A DNA stretch of 64,000 nt, taken from the NCBI RefSeq assembly GCF_900166585.1, contig NZ_FVZC01000007.1, positions 682,001 to 746,000 on the forward strand, in the 5' to 3' direction. The notes below the pieces were generated by a model. It had not been told where the DNA came from. It was given only the letters and a program-made list of their open reading frames with translations, and did not search any database. This stretch comes from Mesobacillus jeotgali. GTDB lineage: Bacteria; Bacillota; Bacilli; Bacillales; Cytobacillaceae. Below, piece after piece: positions 23,652 to 33,696 of the stretch (position 1 is the first letter of the stretch; every line of letters starts with the position of its first letter). A program made the position numbers and the translations under genes.

Positions 23652-26039
23652 TTGAAGAAAAATCTAGGTCTTAAGGTCCTGTCGAGCATTACGATGACCG
23701 CAATGCTCGCAAGCACGCTTTCATTCGCGTCTGCTGGACCCGCTACAGTCAAAGCTGTTGAAAAGCCGAGTTACCAGACCCATGGAGGAGCACCAATCGA
23801 TTTAGGCATCGCAAACGATGAGAGATTGATAGAAATGCTGAAGAAAGAAGGAAAAATCGCTAAGGATGCAACTCCTGCTGAGGCTGAGAAGGGATTGCAG
23901 AAATACTTAAAAGCGAAAGCTGCTAATTCCGGTAAGACGAAGGATAAGTTGCCAGAATCACTTGGACAGCTTAAAAAAGGTGCGGAAAAACCAAATAGCG
24001 ACAGCCTGACTAAAGGCAAAGGGAATAAACTTGGACAGGCTAAGAAGAATACTGTGGATGGGGTGCAAGAAGAGGGATACAACGGAGAGGTTCGATCAGA
24101 TAAGGTTCTAATACTTAAAATCGATTTCCCTGATTACGCCCATAATACTATTACTCCAGAAGAGACAGGTTTTTATTATGATAACTATTCTGATGAGCAT
24201 TTCCAAAACATGGCATTTGGCAAAGGTGGTTACGATGGTCCAAATGGCGAGAAATTCGTCTCTATGAAACAGTATTATGAACAACAATCTGGCGGCAGCT
24301 ATACAGTTGATGGTGAAGTGGCTGGCTGGTATACAGCAGATCATCCAGCGGCATATTATGGCGGTAATTACCCGGCTCCAGATGGCAGTGATGCCCGTCC
24401 GCGTACGTTAGTTTATGAAGCACTTACGAAAGCTGGCCAAGATCCAAACGTTAATCTAAGTGAGTATGATGTTTGGGATCGCGACGACTATGATGGTGAT
24501 GGTGTTTACAATGAGCCAGACGGACTCATTGACCATTTAATGGTTATTCATGCAGGAGTAGGTGAAGAAGCAGGCGGCGGTTCACTTGGCGGGGATGCAA
24601 TCTGGTCACACCGTTGGAATCTCGGTAGACTTGTTGCGGTACCGGGTGGTAGTTCAAACAGTGATCGTTTTGGAGGCCTTTTAGGGGCTTATGACTATAC
24701 AATCGAGCCAGAAGATGGAGCGGCTGGCGTCTTCATTCACGAATTTGGCCACGATTTAGGACTGCCAGATGAATATGACACTGTCTATAGCGGTGCAGGC
24801 GAAGCAGTTGCTTACTGGTCTGTTATGGCAAGCGGCAGCTGGGCAGGTAAGATTGGCGGAACAGAGCCACCAGGATTCAGTCCATATGCAAAAGAAAAAC
24901 TCCAACTATGGCACGGTGGTAATTGGTTAAGTGGAACAACATTGAATTCTGATGATATTACAAGTGCAGGCACAAATGTTTTACTTGACGAAGGTGTTAC
25001 TAAAGGCACCAATAATGATGCGGTACGAGTTAACCTTCCGAAAAAAGTAAACGTATTGAACACACCAGCTGCAGGATCATATGAATACTATGGCGGCAAA
25101 GGAGATGAAGTTGACCACAAAATGTCAGCTGCAATAGATTTAAGTGGTGCAACTGCTGCAACCCTCGATTTTGATGCCTGGTATAATATTGAGCAGGATT
25201 GGGATTATGCAATGGTTCAAGTATCGACCGATGGTGGGGGAACATGGGAGTCTTTATCAAGTGGTAGAACAACATCTACTGTGGATCCTAATGGATATCC
25301 AGATATCAAAAACAATCTTCCTGGTTATACTGGATCAAGTAAAGGCTGGGTTCACGAAACAATTGATCTAAGTAAGTATGCCGGACAAAAAATCCAGCTT
25401 CAGTTCCGTTCAATGACGGACTGGGCGACAAATCTAGATGGATTCTTTGCTGATAACATCAAGGTAACGGCAGATGGGAATGAAGTATTCTCTGATGGTG
25501 CCGAGGGAGAACCTAAATTTTCATTAAACGGGTTTGAAAAGCATGATGGAAAGTATACTACCGATCATTATTATCTTCTTGAGTGGAGATCCCATAATGG
25601 TGTCGATGAAGGCTTGAAAAACATTCGTCGTGGGGCAACGATTATGTCCTATGATCCAGGGTTAGTCGTATGGTATGTAGATGAAACTTATGATAACAAC
25701 TGGACAGGTGATCACCCTGGGGATGGATATCTTGGAGTAGTCGATGCGGACCAGCATACTAATTATTGGAGTGATGGAGCTGTAGGTTCTACTCGCTACC
25801 AAGTACACGATGCTGCATTTGGACTTGAAAAATCCGAAAAAATGTTCTTGAACTATCCAGGACAGTTTACTATGAAGGACAATTATACTAAGCGCAACCC
25901 ATTGTTCGATGATAGCGCAGATTATAGCAATCCAGGTCTTGTAGATGCCGGCCGTAATGTAACTAAATACGGCTTGAAATTCCGCGTTGTTGGACAAAGT
26001 GCTGACGGTACAGTTGGTAAAGTATTAATCTTTAAGTAA
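23652..26039 (+). CDS. inhA: InhA-type secreted M6 metalloprotease
   Basis: TTG at 23652 is preferred to the ATG at 23634 because AAGGGG lies between them. The 795-residue protein starts with a lysine-rich signal peptide (about 35 residues, ending near SFASAG/VKA). Zn motif HEFGHDLGLPDEYD begins near residue 363, and a Met-turn-like VMASGSW follows, as in immune inhibitor A. A C-terminal jelly-roll part contains VSTDGGGTWESLSS and MTDWATNLDGFFADNI. Acidic Asp/Gly stretches (DRDDYDGDGVYNEPDG) resemble a Ca site. It is an extracellular protease, likely a scavenging or virulence-type factor and usually expressed at stationary phase. Upstream (23395-23651) is AT-rich with no clear box. Confidence 0.93.
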   Translation: MKKNLGLKVLSSITMTAMLASTLSFASAGPATVKAVEKPSYQTHGGAPIDLGIANDERLIEMLKKEGKIAKDATPAEAEKGLQKYLKAKAANSGKTKDKLPESLGQLKKGAEKPNSDSLTKGKGNKLGQAKKNTVDGVQEEGYNGEVRSDKVLILKIDFPDYAHNTITPEETGFYYDNYSDEHFQNMAFGKGGYDGPNGEKFVSMKQYYEQQSGGSYTVDGEVAGWYTADHPAAYYGGNYPAPDGSDARPRTLVYEALTKAGQDPNVNLSEYDVWDRDDYDGDGVYNEPDGLIDHLMVIHAGVGEEAGGGSLGGDAIWSHRWNLGRLVAVPGGSSNSDRFGGLLGAYDYTIEPEDGAAGVFIHEFGHDLGLPDEYDTVYSGAGEAVAYWSVMASGSWAGKIGGTEPPGFSPYAKEKLQLWHGGNWLSGTTLNSDDITSAGTNVLLDEGVTKGTNNDAVRVNLPKKVNVLNTPAAGSYEYYGGKGDEVDHKMSAAIDLSGATAATLDFDAWYNIEQDWDYAMVQVSTDGGGTWESLSSGRTTSTVDPNGYPDIKNNLPGYTGSSKGWVHETIDLSKYAGQKIQLQFRSMTDWATNLDGFFADNIKVTADGNEVFSDGAEGEPKFSLNGFEKHDGKYTTDHYYLLEWRSHNGVDEGLKNIRRGATIMSYDPGLVVWYVDETYDNNWTGDHPGDGYLGVVDADQHTNYWSDGAVGSTRYQVHDAAFGLEKSEKMFLNYPGQFTMKDNYTKRNPLFDDSADYSNPGLVDAGRNVTKYGLKFRVVGQSADGTVGKVLIFK

Positions 26040-26047
26040 AAAAAAAG

Positions 26048-26077
26048 AAACGCTGCCGGATTTTCGGCAGCGTTTTT
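26048..26077 (+). terminator. Terminator after inhA
   Basis: Stem AAACGCTGCCG / CGGCAGCGTTT with a GATTTT loop and T-run. Confidence 0.93.
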
Positions 26078-26085
26078 GTATATCT

Positions 26086-26436
26086 CTAATCAATATCAGG
26101 CTGGAACCCAATGAGCTTCGCTTTTTTGTCAGCCTTGGCATCCGAGTCAGGGAAGGTAATGACCGAGGCGATGTATTCCCAACGAAGGAACAGGTGGGTT
26201 ATGCAGGTTTCTTCGACCTGGTCTTCGGAAGGTATGACGGTGCCATCTTCTTTTTGAACTGGAGTCCGTTTGTAGCATGGGTTCTCAACCCAAATTCCCA
26301 TACTCTCAGTATGGATCAGTTTTACCAGGTACCATTCATCGGGTTGATAGATACCTGTAATCTCGCCAATCATATTTTCGGGAAAATTTTTCAGTTTAAC
26401 TTGAACCTTTTGATTAACATACGCATCTAAAAACAT
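26086..26436 (-). CDS. Hypothetical protein, 116 aa
   Basis: The start at 26436 is chosen for AAAGGAG with 7-nt spacing; the ATG two codons upstream sits on that site. The soluble, acidic product contains VQVKLKNFPENMIGEITGIYQPDEWYLVKLIHTESMGIWVENPCYKRTP and a C-terminal FLRWEYIASVITFP, with an Asp/Lys tail. The first half suggests a small beta-barrel (SH3/KOW-like) binding module, which is inference from the strand pattern. No family is recognised. A CRLF-type terminator follows on the minus strand side. Confidence 0.6.
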   Translation of the reverse strand: MFLDAYVNQKVQVKLKNFPENMIGEITGIYQPDEWYLVKLIHTESMGIWVENPCYKRTPVQKEDGTVIPSEDQVEETCITHLFLRWEYIASVITFPDSDAKADKKAKLIGFQPDID

Positions 26437-26500
26437 GTGCATTCTCCTTTCAAAAAACTCATCCTTTACCTACTTCCTTTTTCAGCAAAAAATAAACATG

Positions 26501-26523
26501 AAAAAAAGGCCAATATTGGCCTC
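26501..26523 (-). terminator. Terminator after GNAT gene
   Basis: Perfect palindrome GGCCAATATTGGCC (26508-26521) followed on the minus strand by seven T residues. Confidence 0.8.
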
Positions 26524-26525
26524 TT

Positions 26526-27023
26526 CTACAAAAATAGCACCATCAATTCTTCATCATGATAGCTGCCATCAATGACCAACGCATTCTTATCAACCCCGTA
26601 TGTTCTGAATCCGAGAGAGTAATAGAGCTTTTTAGCAGGTTCATTGCTGGCATTGACGGCGAGGTATATCTGTTCAATTCTGCTTAATTCTCTGGCCTGT
26701 TGGATCGCTGTTTTTACTAGTTCCCTGCCAGCGCCCTTACCGCGATGTGAGGAAGTAACATACATGGCAAAGATGTTCGCACGGTGTTTCAGCTTTACTT
26801 TTATATCTGGGACAAGAGTAACAACACCGGCCAACTGACCATCGTCAAACGCGCCAAATGTATAAGAAAGTTTATTATCAAGCCTTTCACCGTAATCAGA
26901 CTCACCCAGATGCTTCTCATCTTCATAACTGGAGCCGAAAGCCTCTGGATTCTTAATCAAGGCTTCATGGCGGAGAGCCCGATAACTCTCAGCAGCCCTG
27001 CCATCTAATCTTCGAATTTCCAT
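26526..27023 (-). CDS. GNAT-family N-acetyltransferase
   Basis: 165 residues. The start at 27023 has AGAGGTG with 6-nt spacing; an in-frame GTG three codons upstream overlaps it. Acetyl-CoA motif A is HRGKGAGRELVKTAIQQA, and motif B is ASNEPAKKLYYSLGFRTYG. It should acetylate a small molecule or protein N-terminus; the substrate is unknown. The 52-bp tandem array lies directly upstream, so the promoter must be in, or at the edge of, the first degenerate unit. Confidence 0.9.
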   Translation of the reverse strand: MEIRRLDGRAAESYRALRHEALIKNPEAFGSSYEDEKHLGESDYGERLDNKLSYTFGAFDDGQLAGVVTLVPDIKVKLKHRANIFAMYVTSSHRGKGAGRELVKTAIQQARELSRIEQIYLAVNASNEPAKKLYYSLGFRTYGVDKNALVIDGSYHDEELMVLFL

Positions 27024-27076
27024 AATGGTCACCTCTGTCTAAATTGGTTGTTTAATTCAATTCTAGATTTAAAGCC

Positions 27077-27804
27077 GGATTCCCTCTAAGAAAAGTAAGT
27101 TCGGACAGATTTCAAGGTATAAGCGCGATTACTGTCAGAAGCAGGAATAACTTCTGACAGATTTCTAAGAGAACGGGCAAAAGCTGTCCAAAGAGGAAGC
27201 AACTTCAGACAGGTTAGAGGGAGAACGGGCAAAAGCTGTCCAAAGAGGAAGCAACTTCAGACAGGTTGGGAGGTGAAAGAGGAAAAGCTGTCCAAAGAGG
27301 AAGCAACTTTAGACAGGTTGGGAGGAGAAAGGGCAAAAGCTGTCCAAAGAGGAAGCAACTTTAGACAGGTTTGAAGGAGAACGGTCAAAAGCTGTCCAAA
27401 GAGGAAGCAACTTTAGACAGGTTTGGAGGAGAACGGGCAAAAGCTGTCCAAAGAGGAAGGAACTTCAGACAGGTTGGAGGGAGGAAGGGGAAAAGCTGTC
27501 CAAAGAGGAAGCAACTTCAGACAGGTTTGGAGGAGAACGGGCAAAAGCTGTCCAAAGAGAGAGCAACTTTAGACAGGTTGGAGGAAGAAAGGGGAAAAGC
27601 TGTCCAAAGAGTGAGCAACTTTAGACAGGTTGGGAGGTGAAAGGGGAAAAGCTGTCCAAAGAGGGAGCACCTTCAGGCAGGTTTGGTGAGAAGCCTGTGA
27701 AAGCTGTCAAAAATAACCCGTTATTAAGACAGGTTTGGTGGGAAGCCCATGAAAGCTGTCAAGAATCATACACTATTAAGACAGGTTTTGATGGGCACAC
27801 AGAA
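27077..27804. repeat. Fourteen-unit tandem array with exact 52-bp period
   Basis: Units start at 27077, 27129, 27181, 27233, 27285, 27337, 27389, 27441, 27493, 27545, 27597, 27649, 27701 and 27753, each 52 bp. Consensus: AAGCTGTCCAAAGAGGAAGC, then AACTTTAGACAGGTT, then a purine-rich GGAGGAGAACGGGCAA. CTGTC and GACAG flank a roughly 19-nt core, so each unit contains an inverted repeat. Inner units are nearly identical; units at either end diverge in the core but keep the arms. In the unit at 27129 the arms extend to a perfect 10-bp stem. A partial copy begins at 27805. No ORF is supported: the period is not a multiple of three. Confidence 0.95.
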
Positions 27805-27850
27805 AAGCTGCCTATTGCCCATCCAGCCCACCTGCAAAGTCTATCCTCCA

Positions 27851-27887
27851 AAAAAACCTCCCCGAATCCAACAAAACCCGGGGAGGC
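27851..27887 (-). terminator. Terminator after glnS
   Basis: Stem CCTCCCC (27857-27863) / GGGGAGG (27880-27886), followed on the minus strand by seven T residues. Confidence 0.85.
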
Positions 27888-27906
27888 TACTTATCTAATC
27901 CATATA

Positions 27907-29565
27907 TTAAAGCTTAAACGAACTCTTGAGCGAAACGATACGGTTGAAGACTTTTTTGTCATCTGTCGTATGTTTCGGATCGACGTTGAAGTAGCCGTGG
28001 CGGAAGAACTGGAATTTGTCCTGTGCCTTGGCGTCCTTCATATTTGGTTCGATAAAACCGTTCAGGATTTCAAGGGATTTTTCGTTCACCTGATCCAGGA
28101 AGGTTTTGTTTTCAGCCTCGTTGTCACTATCTGCATCTTCGTCCAAAATCAACGGCTCATACAGACGGAATTCTGCCGGCAATGCGTGGGTTGCGTCAAC
28201 CCAGTGCAGTGTTCCTTTTACCTTGCGGCCAGTGAAGCCTGAACCGCTTTTTGTTTCTGGATCATAGGTGCAATGAAGCTCAACCACTTCGCCATTTTCA
28301 TCCTTGATTACATCATTACATTTAATAAAATAAGCGTGCTTAAGACGGACTTCATTACCAGGGAACAGTCGGAAGTACTTCGCTGGCGGATTTTCCATGA
28401 AATCGTCCTGCTCGACATAAATCTCGCGGGTGAATGGGATCTTACGAGTGCCCATTTCCGGGTTCTCGGGATTAATTTCGGCATCCAGCCATTCCACTTC
28501 TCCTTCAGGATAGTTGGTAATGACAACTTTCAACGGACGAAGCACTCCCATCGTACGTGGTGACTTCAGCTTAAGGTCTTCGCGTACAAAGTGTTCAAGC
28601 ATTTGGGCGTCAACGGTTGAGAATCCTTTTGATACTCCAGCTGCTTTTACGAATTCACGTATTGCATCCGGTGTGAAACCGCGTCTTCTTAGGCCGGAAA
28701 TCGTTGGCAGACGAGGATCATCCCAGCCATCAACATATCCTTCTTCTACAAGCTGCTTCAGTTTGCGCTTGCTCATTACCGTGTTTGTCAGGTTGAGGCG
28801 GCCAAATTCAATTTGTTGTGGAGTTGCTTCCATTTCACACTCGCGGACAACCCAGTCGTAAAGCGGACGCTGGTCTTCGAACTCGGTTGTGCACAAGCTA
28901 TGGGTGACACCTTCGATAGCATCCTCAAGAGGGTGGGCGAAAGCGTACATTGGATAAATGCACCATTTATCCCCAGTGTTATGGTGTGTTGCATGCGAAA
29001 TTCGATAGATGACCGGGTCGCGAAGATTGATGTTTGGTGAAGACATGTCAATTTTCGCGCGCAGAACCTTTTCACCATTTGCGTATTCGCCGTTCTTCAT
29101 GCGTTCGAACAACTCAAGATTTTCTTCCACTGAACGGTTGCGATACGGACTTTCTTTGCCAGGCTCAGACAGTGTGCCGCGATATTCGCGAATTTCATCG
29201 GCTGACAAATCATCCACATAAGCTAATCCCTTTTTGATCAACAGGACAGCGCGGTCGTACATTTCATCGAAATAATTGGAAGCAAAGAACAAACCTTCCC
29301 ATTCATAACCGAGCCATTCAACATCTTCCTTAATGGAATCTACGAATTCCTGGTCTTCCTTCAGCGGGTTCGTGTCATCGAAACGGAGGTTTGTCGTGCC
29401 GCCGAATTCATCAGCAAGCCCAAAATTGATCACGATGGATTTCGCGTGACCGATATGTAAGTATCCGTTCGGTTCTGGAGGGAACCGCGTCACGACTTTA
29501 TCACGCTTGCCGCTCTCCAAATCTTCTTTAATGATTGTTTTTATAAAGTTAGAGTTTTCTTCCAA
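27907..29565 (-). CDS. glnS: Glutaminyl-tRNA synthetase
   Basis: 552-residue class I synthetase that charges tRNA-Gln with glutamine. TTG start (29565) with AAAGGAAAGG upstream. The HIGH motif is at 37-40 in [15 protein letters not shown], the KMSKS counterpart is VMSKRK (263-268), and the C-terminal anticodon-binding beta-barrel domains are complete. Most Bacilli lack GlnRS and make Gln-tRNA by GatCAB transamidation, so a full-length glnS in an otherwise Bacillus-like window suggests acquisition or retention. It lies alone, bordered downstream by the 52-bp array. Confidence 0.97.
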   Translation of the reverse strand: MEENSNFIKTIIKEDLESGKRDKVVTRFPPEPNGYLHIGHAKSIVINFGLADEFGGTTNLRFDDTNPLKEDQEFVDSIKEDVEWLGYEWEGLFFASNYFDEMYDRAVLLIKKGLAYVDDLSADEIREYRGTLSEPGKESPYRNRSVEENLELFERMKNGEYANGEKVLRAKIDMSSPNINLRDPVIYRISHATHHNTGDKWCIYPMYAFAHPLEDAIEGVTHSLCTTEFEDQRPLYDWVVRECEMEATPQQIEFGRLNLTNTVMSKRKLKQLVEEGYVDGWDDPRLPTISGLRRRGFTPDAIREFVKAAGVSKGFSTVDAQMLEHFVREDLKLKSPRTMGVLRPLKVVITNYPEGEVEWLDAEINPENPEMGTRKIPFTREIYVEQDDFMENPPAKYFRLFPGNEVRLKHAYFIKCNDVIKDENGEVVELHCTYDPETKSGSGFTGRKVKGTLHWVDATHALPAEFRLYEPLILDEDADSDNEAENKTFLDQVNEKSLEILNGFIEPNMKDAKAQDKFQFFRHGYFNVDPKHTTDDKKVFNRIVSLKSSFKL

Positions 29566-29694
29566 TTGAAATCAGCCTTTCCTTTGATCAGTCTCATTAT
29601 GTCTATTTTAATGATTACTTTAATATATTTCCACTGAACTATATAGTAATAAGAAAAAAGCGGAAAAACAAGAGGTGTATGGCTATGTTTGTAC

Positions 29695-29722
29695 AAAAAA
29701 GGCGCCCTGGAACAAGGCACCT
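29695..29722 (-). terminator. Terminator after rocB
   Basis: Stem AGGTGCC / GGCGCCT (one G-U pair) followed on the minus strand by TTTTTTG. Confidence 0.75.
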
Positions 29723-29727
29723 GCTAA

Positions 29728-31380
29728 TTATTTTGCCAGTACATACTTAATGACCTCGTTGGTCAAATTCGGAACGATTTTAACGGAGTAGTCTATTTCC
29801 ATCCGTTCGTAGCGTTTATGGGCATCCAGCCCGTGTGGCCCGATATTGACCACAGGGACATTCAGTTCGCGGATTTCCTGGTAGTCCACAAAAAATTTCG
29901 TACCCCAGCTAGGGTTATTGCGGGAGGCAGAATCCAGTGCTTCGTCATCATCACTCAATGCAACAAAGCTCATATCGGATATATAAGGAAAGAAACTGCG
30001 AACCACAATTGGTTCCTCATATTCTGGCTGAACCTTTTTAACAGCTGCATCCACAGCCTCAATCAGATTTCGCTCATCCTCAGTTTCGCCAGTCACTTCA
30101 ATTCTTGGCGAATAGAGTGAAGAGTAGAAAACAATGATTGCGGGACTCTGATCTGGCATCCACTTCCATGCTTCCTCGACGACTCTGGCTGCGTACATCC
30201 TTAAATCAAGGGTGGCATCAAGAAGAAGGTTTTCTTTGAACTCAACCATATGGGCCGTATATTCCGTGCCATGTACCCTGATCAATTCCGATTCCATTTC
30301 TTCATAGGTCATCACCCTCGGCTGCCATTGAAGCTCCCTCGAAGGCTCACCGCTGAGCTGGCAAAATTGCTGATAACGTTCCTCATATAACTTCAATGCA
30401 TTTTCAAAAGCGATCTTAGCCTGCTCCTTCAATTTAACAAGGACATCCTTGGGCGTCCAGGAGTGGATAAAGAAATTGTAATAAACATAAGCAGACAGTG
30501 CCGTTTGCACGGTATAGTTCGGCTTGAGATCCATTTGCTTTAAAGACACGGGAGGCATCGTCGTTTCCCCGAGTGCCTCGTTGCAGAGGTCAGGGTTGTA
30601 GTCGATTTGCCTTGTCAATTCAGCGGCAATCAGGTTGGGATCCAAGCCTTCGAACGCTGAACCAACATGGGTTTCAGAGCCAGTTATAAAAAAAGAAGGC
30701 AGAAGCTTTCCGACAGTGCCTTTATAGATATAGCGGTTCTTGTCCCCGGGAAATCTTGGTGAGACAAAATCACTATTGATCGCAGCAACGTATTCAAAGC
30801 CATGTTCTTCTTTCCAGGCATTTAAGTTTTTGACCGCTGACAGGATCCCGTACGAGCTGTCCTCTTCATCACATTCCGATAAAAAAACCAGGTTTCCATC
30901 CAAATCTTCCGGATGCTCTGAATAGTATTTCAGAAGATAGAGATTGGAGGCGACCCCGCTCTTCATATCAAGCACCCCGCGCCCAAACATCCAGTCACCC
31001 GATTCAGCGTGCTCCTTCACTAGAGGAGGAAGTTTTTCCTTTTTCAACTCAATAAGGAGTTCATCTGGATTAAACGCCAGGCCGGAAAGCTGAGTAAAAT
31101 CATCAATCCCGACCGTATCAAGATGCCCTATCAAAATGACGGTACGGTTGCTTTTGCCTTTTGTTCCTTTTACAAAAGCCAATACATTGTACCTTTCAAG
31201 TACATCATTCTGAGTCTGCGGTTTGATGACCTGGGTGGGATTCTCTATAAAATAAGGAAACGATGAAATCATCGTATAAAGTGCCTGGGCAATTTCGTTC
31301 TCTCCATTTGTATTGACAATGCTCCCGATGTTCACAAGCTGCTTTGTGTAAAACAAAACTTCATCCTGGCAGTCAAGCAT
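29728..31380 (-). CDS. rocB: RocB-like M20-family peptidase/deacylase
   Basis: About 550 residues, the size of B. subtilis RocB. The start is at 31380 because AAAGGAG is 8 nt upstream, and the ATG three codons earlier abuts it. M20 metal-site segments are visible: VILIGHLDTVG, FGRGVLDMKSGVASNLY, and FLSECDEEDSS. RocB belongs to arginine catabolism in B. subtilis, but its exact reaction is not settled. No rocDEF or rocR genes are nearby, so the arginine link is by family only. Confidence 0.88.
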   Translation of the reverse strand: MLDCQDEVLFYTKQLVNIGSIVNTNGENEIAQALYTMISSFPYFIENPTQVIKPQTQNDVLERYNVLAFVKGTKGKSNRTVILIGHLDTVGIDDFTQLSGLAFNPDELLIELKKEKLPPLVKEHAESGDWMFGRGVLDMKSGVASNLYLLKYYSEHPEDLDGNLVFLSECDEEDSSYGILSAVKNLNAWKEEHGFEYVAAINSDFVSPRFPGDKNRYIYKGTVGKLLPSFFITGSETHVGSAFEGLDPNLIAAELTRQIDYNPDLCNEALGETTMPPVSLKQMDLKPNYTVQTALSAYVYYNFFIHSWTPKDVLVKLKEQAKIAFENALKLYEERYQQFCQLSGEPSRELQWQPRVMTYEEMESELIRVHGTEYTAHMVEFKENLLLDATLDLRMYAARVVEEAWKWMPDQSPAIIVFYSSLYSPRIEVTGETEDERNLIEAVDAAVKKVQPEYEEPIVVRSFFPYISDMSFVALSDDDEALDSASRNNPSWGTKFFVDYQEIRELNVPVVNIGPHGLDAHKRYERMEIDYSVKIVPNLTNEVIKYVLAK

Positions 31381-31480
31381 CCAAAGCATCTCCTTTCTGA
31401 AAATTCAGCTTTTACCAACAAAGTAACGTATATTAACAGGAAACACAATAGAAAAAAATGGCTGTCCCCAACTATTATAG

Positions 31481-31509
31481 AAAAAATCCCCTATTGCGGA
31501 TAGGGGATT
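31481..31509 (-). terminator. Terminator after esterase gene
   Basis: Stem AATCCCCTAT / ATAGGGGATT with a 5-nt loop; the minus strand continues TTTTTTC. The remaining 31381-31650 region shows nothing else. Confidence 0.85.
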
Positions 31510-31650
31510 CCAACACTTAGCTTTGTTAGATAATGCAGATATAGGATCGAAAAAGGGATTATATCTGTTTTTTAATTCGCAAATTGTGTCCCAGCATATG
31601 AGTGATTGCTGCACATGGTCGGCGGTAGGGGATTTCTTTAACAGTCTAAC

Positions 31651-33696
31651 TTAATTAAATGACACAATTAATTGAGGTGCAAATTCAGGTGTTTCTCCTC
31701 CATATAGATTTAAAATATCAGAAGCAAAATCGGCGAGCGTATCGGCTTTTAGTCGGAACTGTGTTCTGCCAGTCTTATTGACCATATCAAGGAGAGATAC
31801 AGGAATGTTGATTTCTGAGTATTCGTTATCTGCAACGGGAATAGGCATTGTCGCAAAATCAATCGAGCCTGCAGGCGAGGGCGCCGCATTATAATCCCCT
31901 TGCTCTAGATTGCTGGAAGTTGCCCAGTACCCTTTTACTAAACTTACTGAAAGAGAGCTAACAGACCCTGATAAAGATTTTCGATATACTCTAAGCTTCG
32001 CGCTGGATATATTGGCATCATCCTGAAGTAAGCTTGTATCAAAAGATAAAATTGTCCTGAATGTATCGCGATTGCTCATCCCTTTGTCGCCAACTTTGCT
32101 AGCAGCTGTACTAAGTCCATCTGCTAAGTACATTCCTGTAAAACCATCTTCTGAAGCAAGGCTCGATAAGGTTAGAGTTTTGCTGGCTGTAATGATATCG
32201 TACGTTTCGGTCTTGACTGCTTCCTTATTTCCAGTTTGGTCAACACTGAAAAACTTTAGAACAGTATCAGATGTGATGTTTATTTTACTGTTATAAACTG
32301 TTGAACTCTCAGTAGGAGTAGTTCCGTCCGTTGTAAAATAAGTAGTGGCTAGTTCATTTGCCGCTAATTCAACTGAAACAGAGCCTGAATACGAGCCGCC
32401 AGCAGGAGTGGCCGAAGTCACAGGAGGTGTGATATCCGACTGTCCCTCAAAAGTATAGGTTTCTGTTTTTATCGCCTCTTTGTTGCCTGCAGCATCCACA
32501 CTGAAAAACTTTAAAGTTGTATTCGAACTAATAACTAAGGGAGAAGAGTATTTGGATGAGCCAGTGGAAGGCGTGCTTCCGTCAGTGGTATAGTAGGTTG
32601 TTGATGGTTCATTCGCTAATAATTCGACTGTTACCGCTCCTCCATATGTTCCGCCAGGGGGAGTGGCTGCTGTTTGTGGTGCAATACTATCGACTCCCTT
32701 CTTTGGGTTGTTTTTGAAGAAATTCCACATGAGTTCACTTGAGTCTGGGCCTTGAGGGTCTGTGTAAGAGCCTGTTGTATCTCCGCCAGACCAAGCATGG
32801 CCCATTCCATCTACAATATATTTTTCTACTAGAGTTCTTCCATTAGAGTCATTGTATTTATACTTGGTATAGGACCTTCCCCCGGTTACCGAGCCGTGAA
32901 TGGTTTCATCAGCGACATCATCGATGTTATTATTATCCATTCCATCGGAAGCTAAATCATTTGTTTGTGCCCATTGGGATGCAACTTGATGACCGTTTAT
33001 TGGATAAACGGTGTAATCAGAGGTTCCATGAAAAACAATGGTTGGAACTATTCTAGCGTAAGATCCCATGGCTTTATATGCAGCAGTCCCTTGCTGGACA
33101 GGATCTGGACCACCGCTTGACATCGCACTCCATGCATTGGTTTCTGTAGTAGCGGCTTTGTATTCCAATCCAGAACTGACACCAACTGCAGCAAAGACAT
33201 CCGGATAAGCTGCCCCCATAATCACCGACATGGCGGCACCTGCCGAAAGGCCAGCAACAAATACTCTCTCCTCATCTACACTGAAATTTTTTTTGACTTG
33301 GTCAGTAATACCCGCAATATGGGCAGGATCTCCGTACCCGCGTGCTTGGTGATCAGGCAGGAACCAGCGCCAGCACTTATTTTGGTTTGCTGAGGATGGT
33401 TGATCGGGATAAACAACAATGAATGTTTCTCTTTCAGCAATCGTATTCATTTTTGTGCCGGAAGCAAATTGGTTAGGATCTTGGGTACAGCCATGGAGCA
33501 TCATTATGACCGGGATAGGGGTTCCGCTTTGGTATCCGCTTGGTACGTAAACTTTATAGCTTTTACTATTATAGCTATAAGTTAGAAACTGCCCTGCCGC
33601 ATTTGTTTCTTTCGCCATGGGGAACAAGGAAGACAAGATAAGGATAAACAGAACGACCAAGATGTTTACCTGTTTTTTCTCGATACTAAACTTCAT
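31651..33696 (-). CDS. Secreted PHB-depolymerase-like esterase with C-terminal modules
   Basis: 681-residue extracellular hydrolase. Signal peptide about 1-33. Catalytic domain about 35-330 has the lipase box GLSAG (S151), D227 in GTSDYTVYP and H300 in DGMGHAWSGG, the PHB depolymerase/feruloyl-esterase triad. Two chitobiase-type CHB_HEX_C repeats follow (about 338-415 and 420-500), each with TPPGGTYGG or TPAGGSYSG and TYYTTDG/TYFTTDG, then a C-terminal DNRLRE-like beta domain (about 505-681, with YRKSLSGSVSSLSVSLVKG). It likely degrades a polyester or plant ester, with the modules binding substrate or cell wall. It is divergent from the amylase gene. Confidence 0.88.
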   Translation of the reverse strand: MKFSIEKKQVNILVVLFILILSSLFPMAKETNAAGQFLTYSYNSKSYKVYVPSGYQSGTPIPVIMMLHGCTQDPNQFASGTKMNTIAERETFIVVYPDQPSSANQNKCWRWFLPDHQARGYGDPAHIAGITDQVKKNFSVDEERVFVAGLSAGAAMSVIMGAAYPDVFAAVGVSSGLEYKAATTETNAWSAMSSGGPDPVQQGTAAYKAMGSYARIVPTIVFHGTSDYTVYPINGHQVASQWAQTNDLASDGMDNNNIDDVADETIHGSVTGGRSYTKYKYNDSNGRTLVEKYIVDGMGHAWSGGDTTGSYTDPQGPDSSELMWNFFKNNPKKGVDSIAPQTAATPPGGTYGGAVTVELLANEPSTTYYTTDGSTPSTGSSKYSSPLVISSNTTLKFFSVDAAGNKEAIKTETYTFEGQSDITPPVTSATPAGGSYSGSVSVELAANELATTYFTTDGTTPTESSTVYNSKINITSDTVLKFFSVDQTGNKEAVKTETYDIITASKTLTLSSLASEDGFTGMYLADGLSTAASKVGDKGMSNRDTFRTILSFDTSLLQDDANISSAKLRVYRKSLSGSVSSLSVSLVKGYWATSSNLEQGDYNAAPSPAGSIDFATMPIPVADNEYSEINIPVSLLDMVNKTGRTQFRLKADTLADFASDILNLYGGETPEFAPQLIVSFN

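Noticed and set aside
27077..27804. CRISPR array
   Set aside because: Units are 52 bp and repeated along the full length in inner copies, with no unique spacers; arms are 5 bp and there are no cas genes.
27371..28242. Two open frames running through the 52-bp array
   Set aside because: They exist only because the repeat happens to stay open; period 52 is not a multiple of three, the products are Lys/Arg-rich repeats, and the second overlaps glnS antisense.
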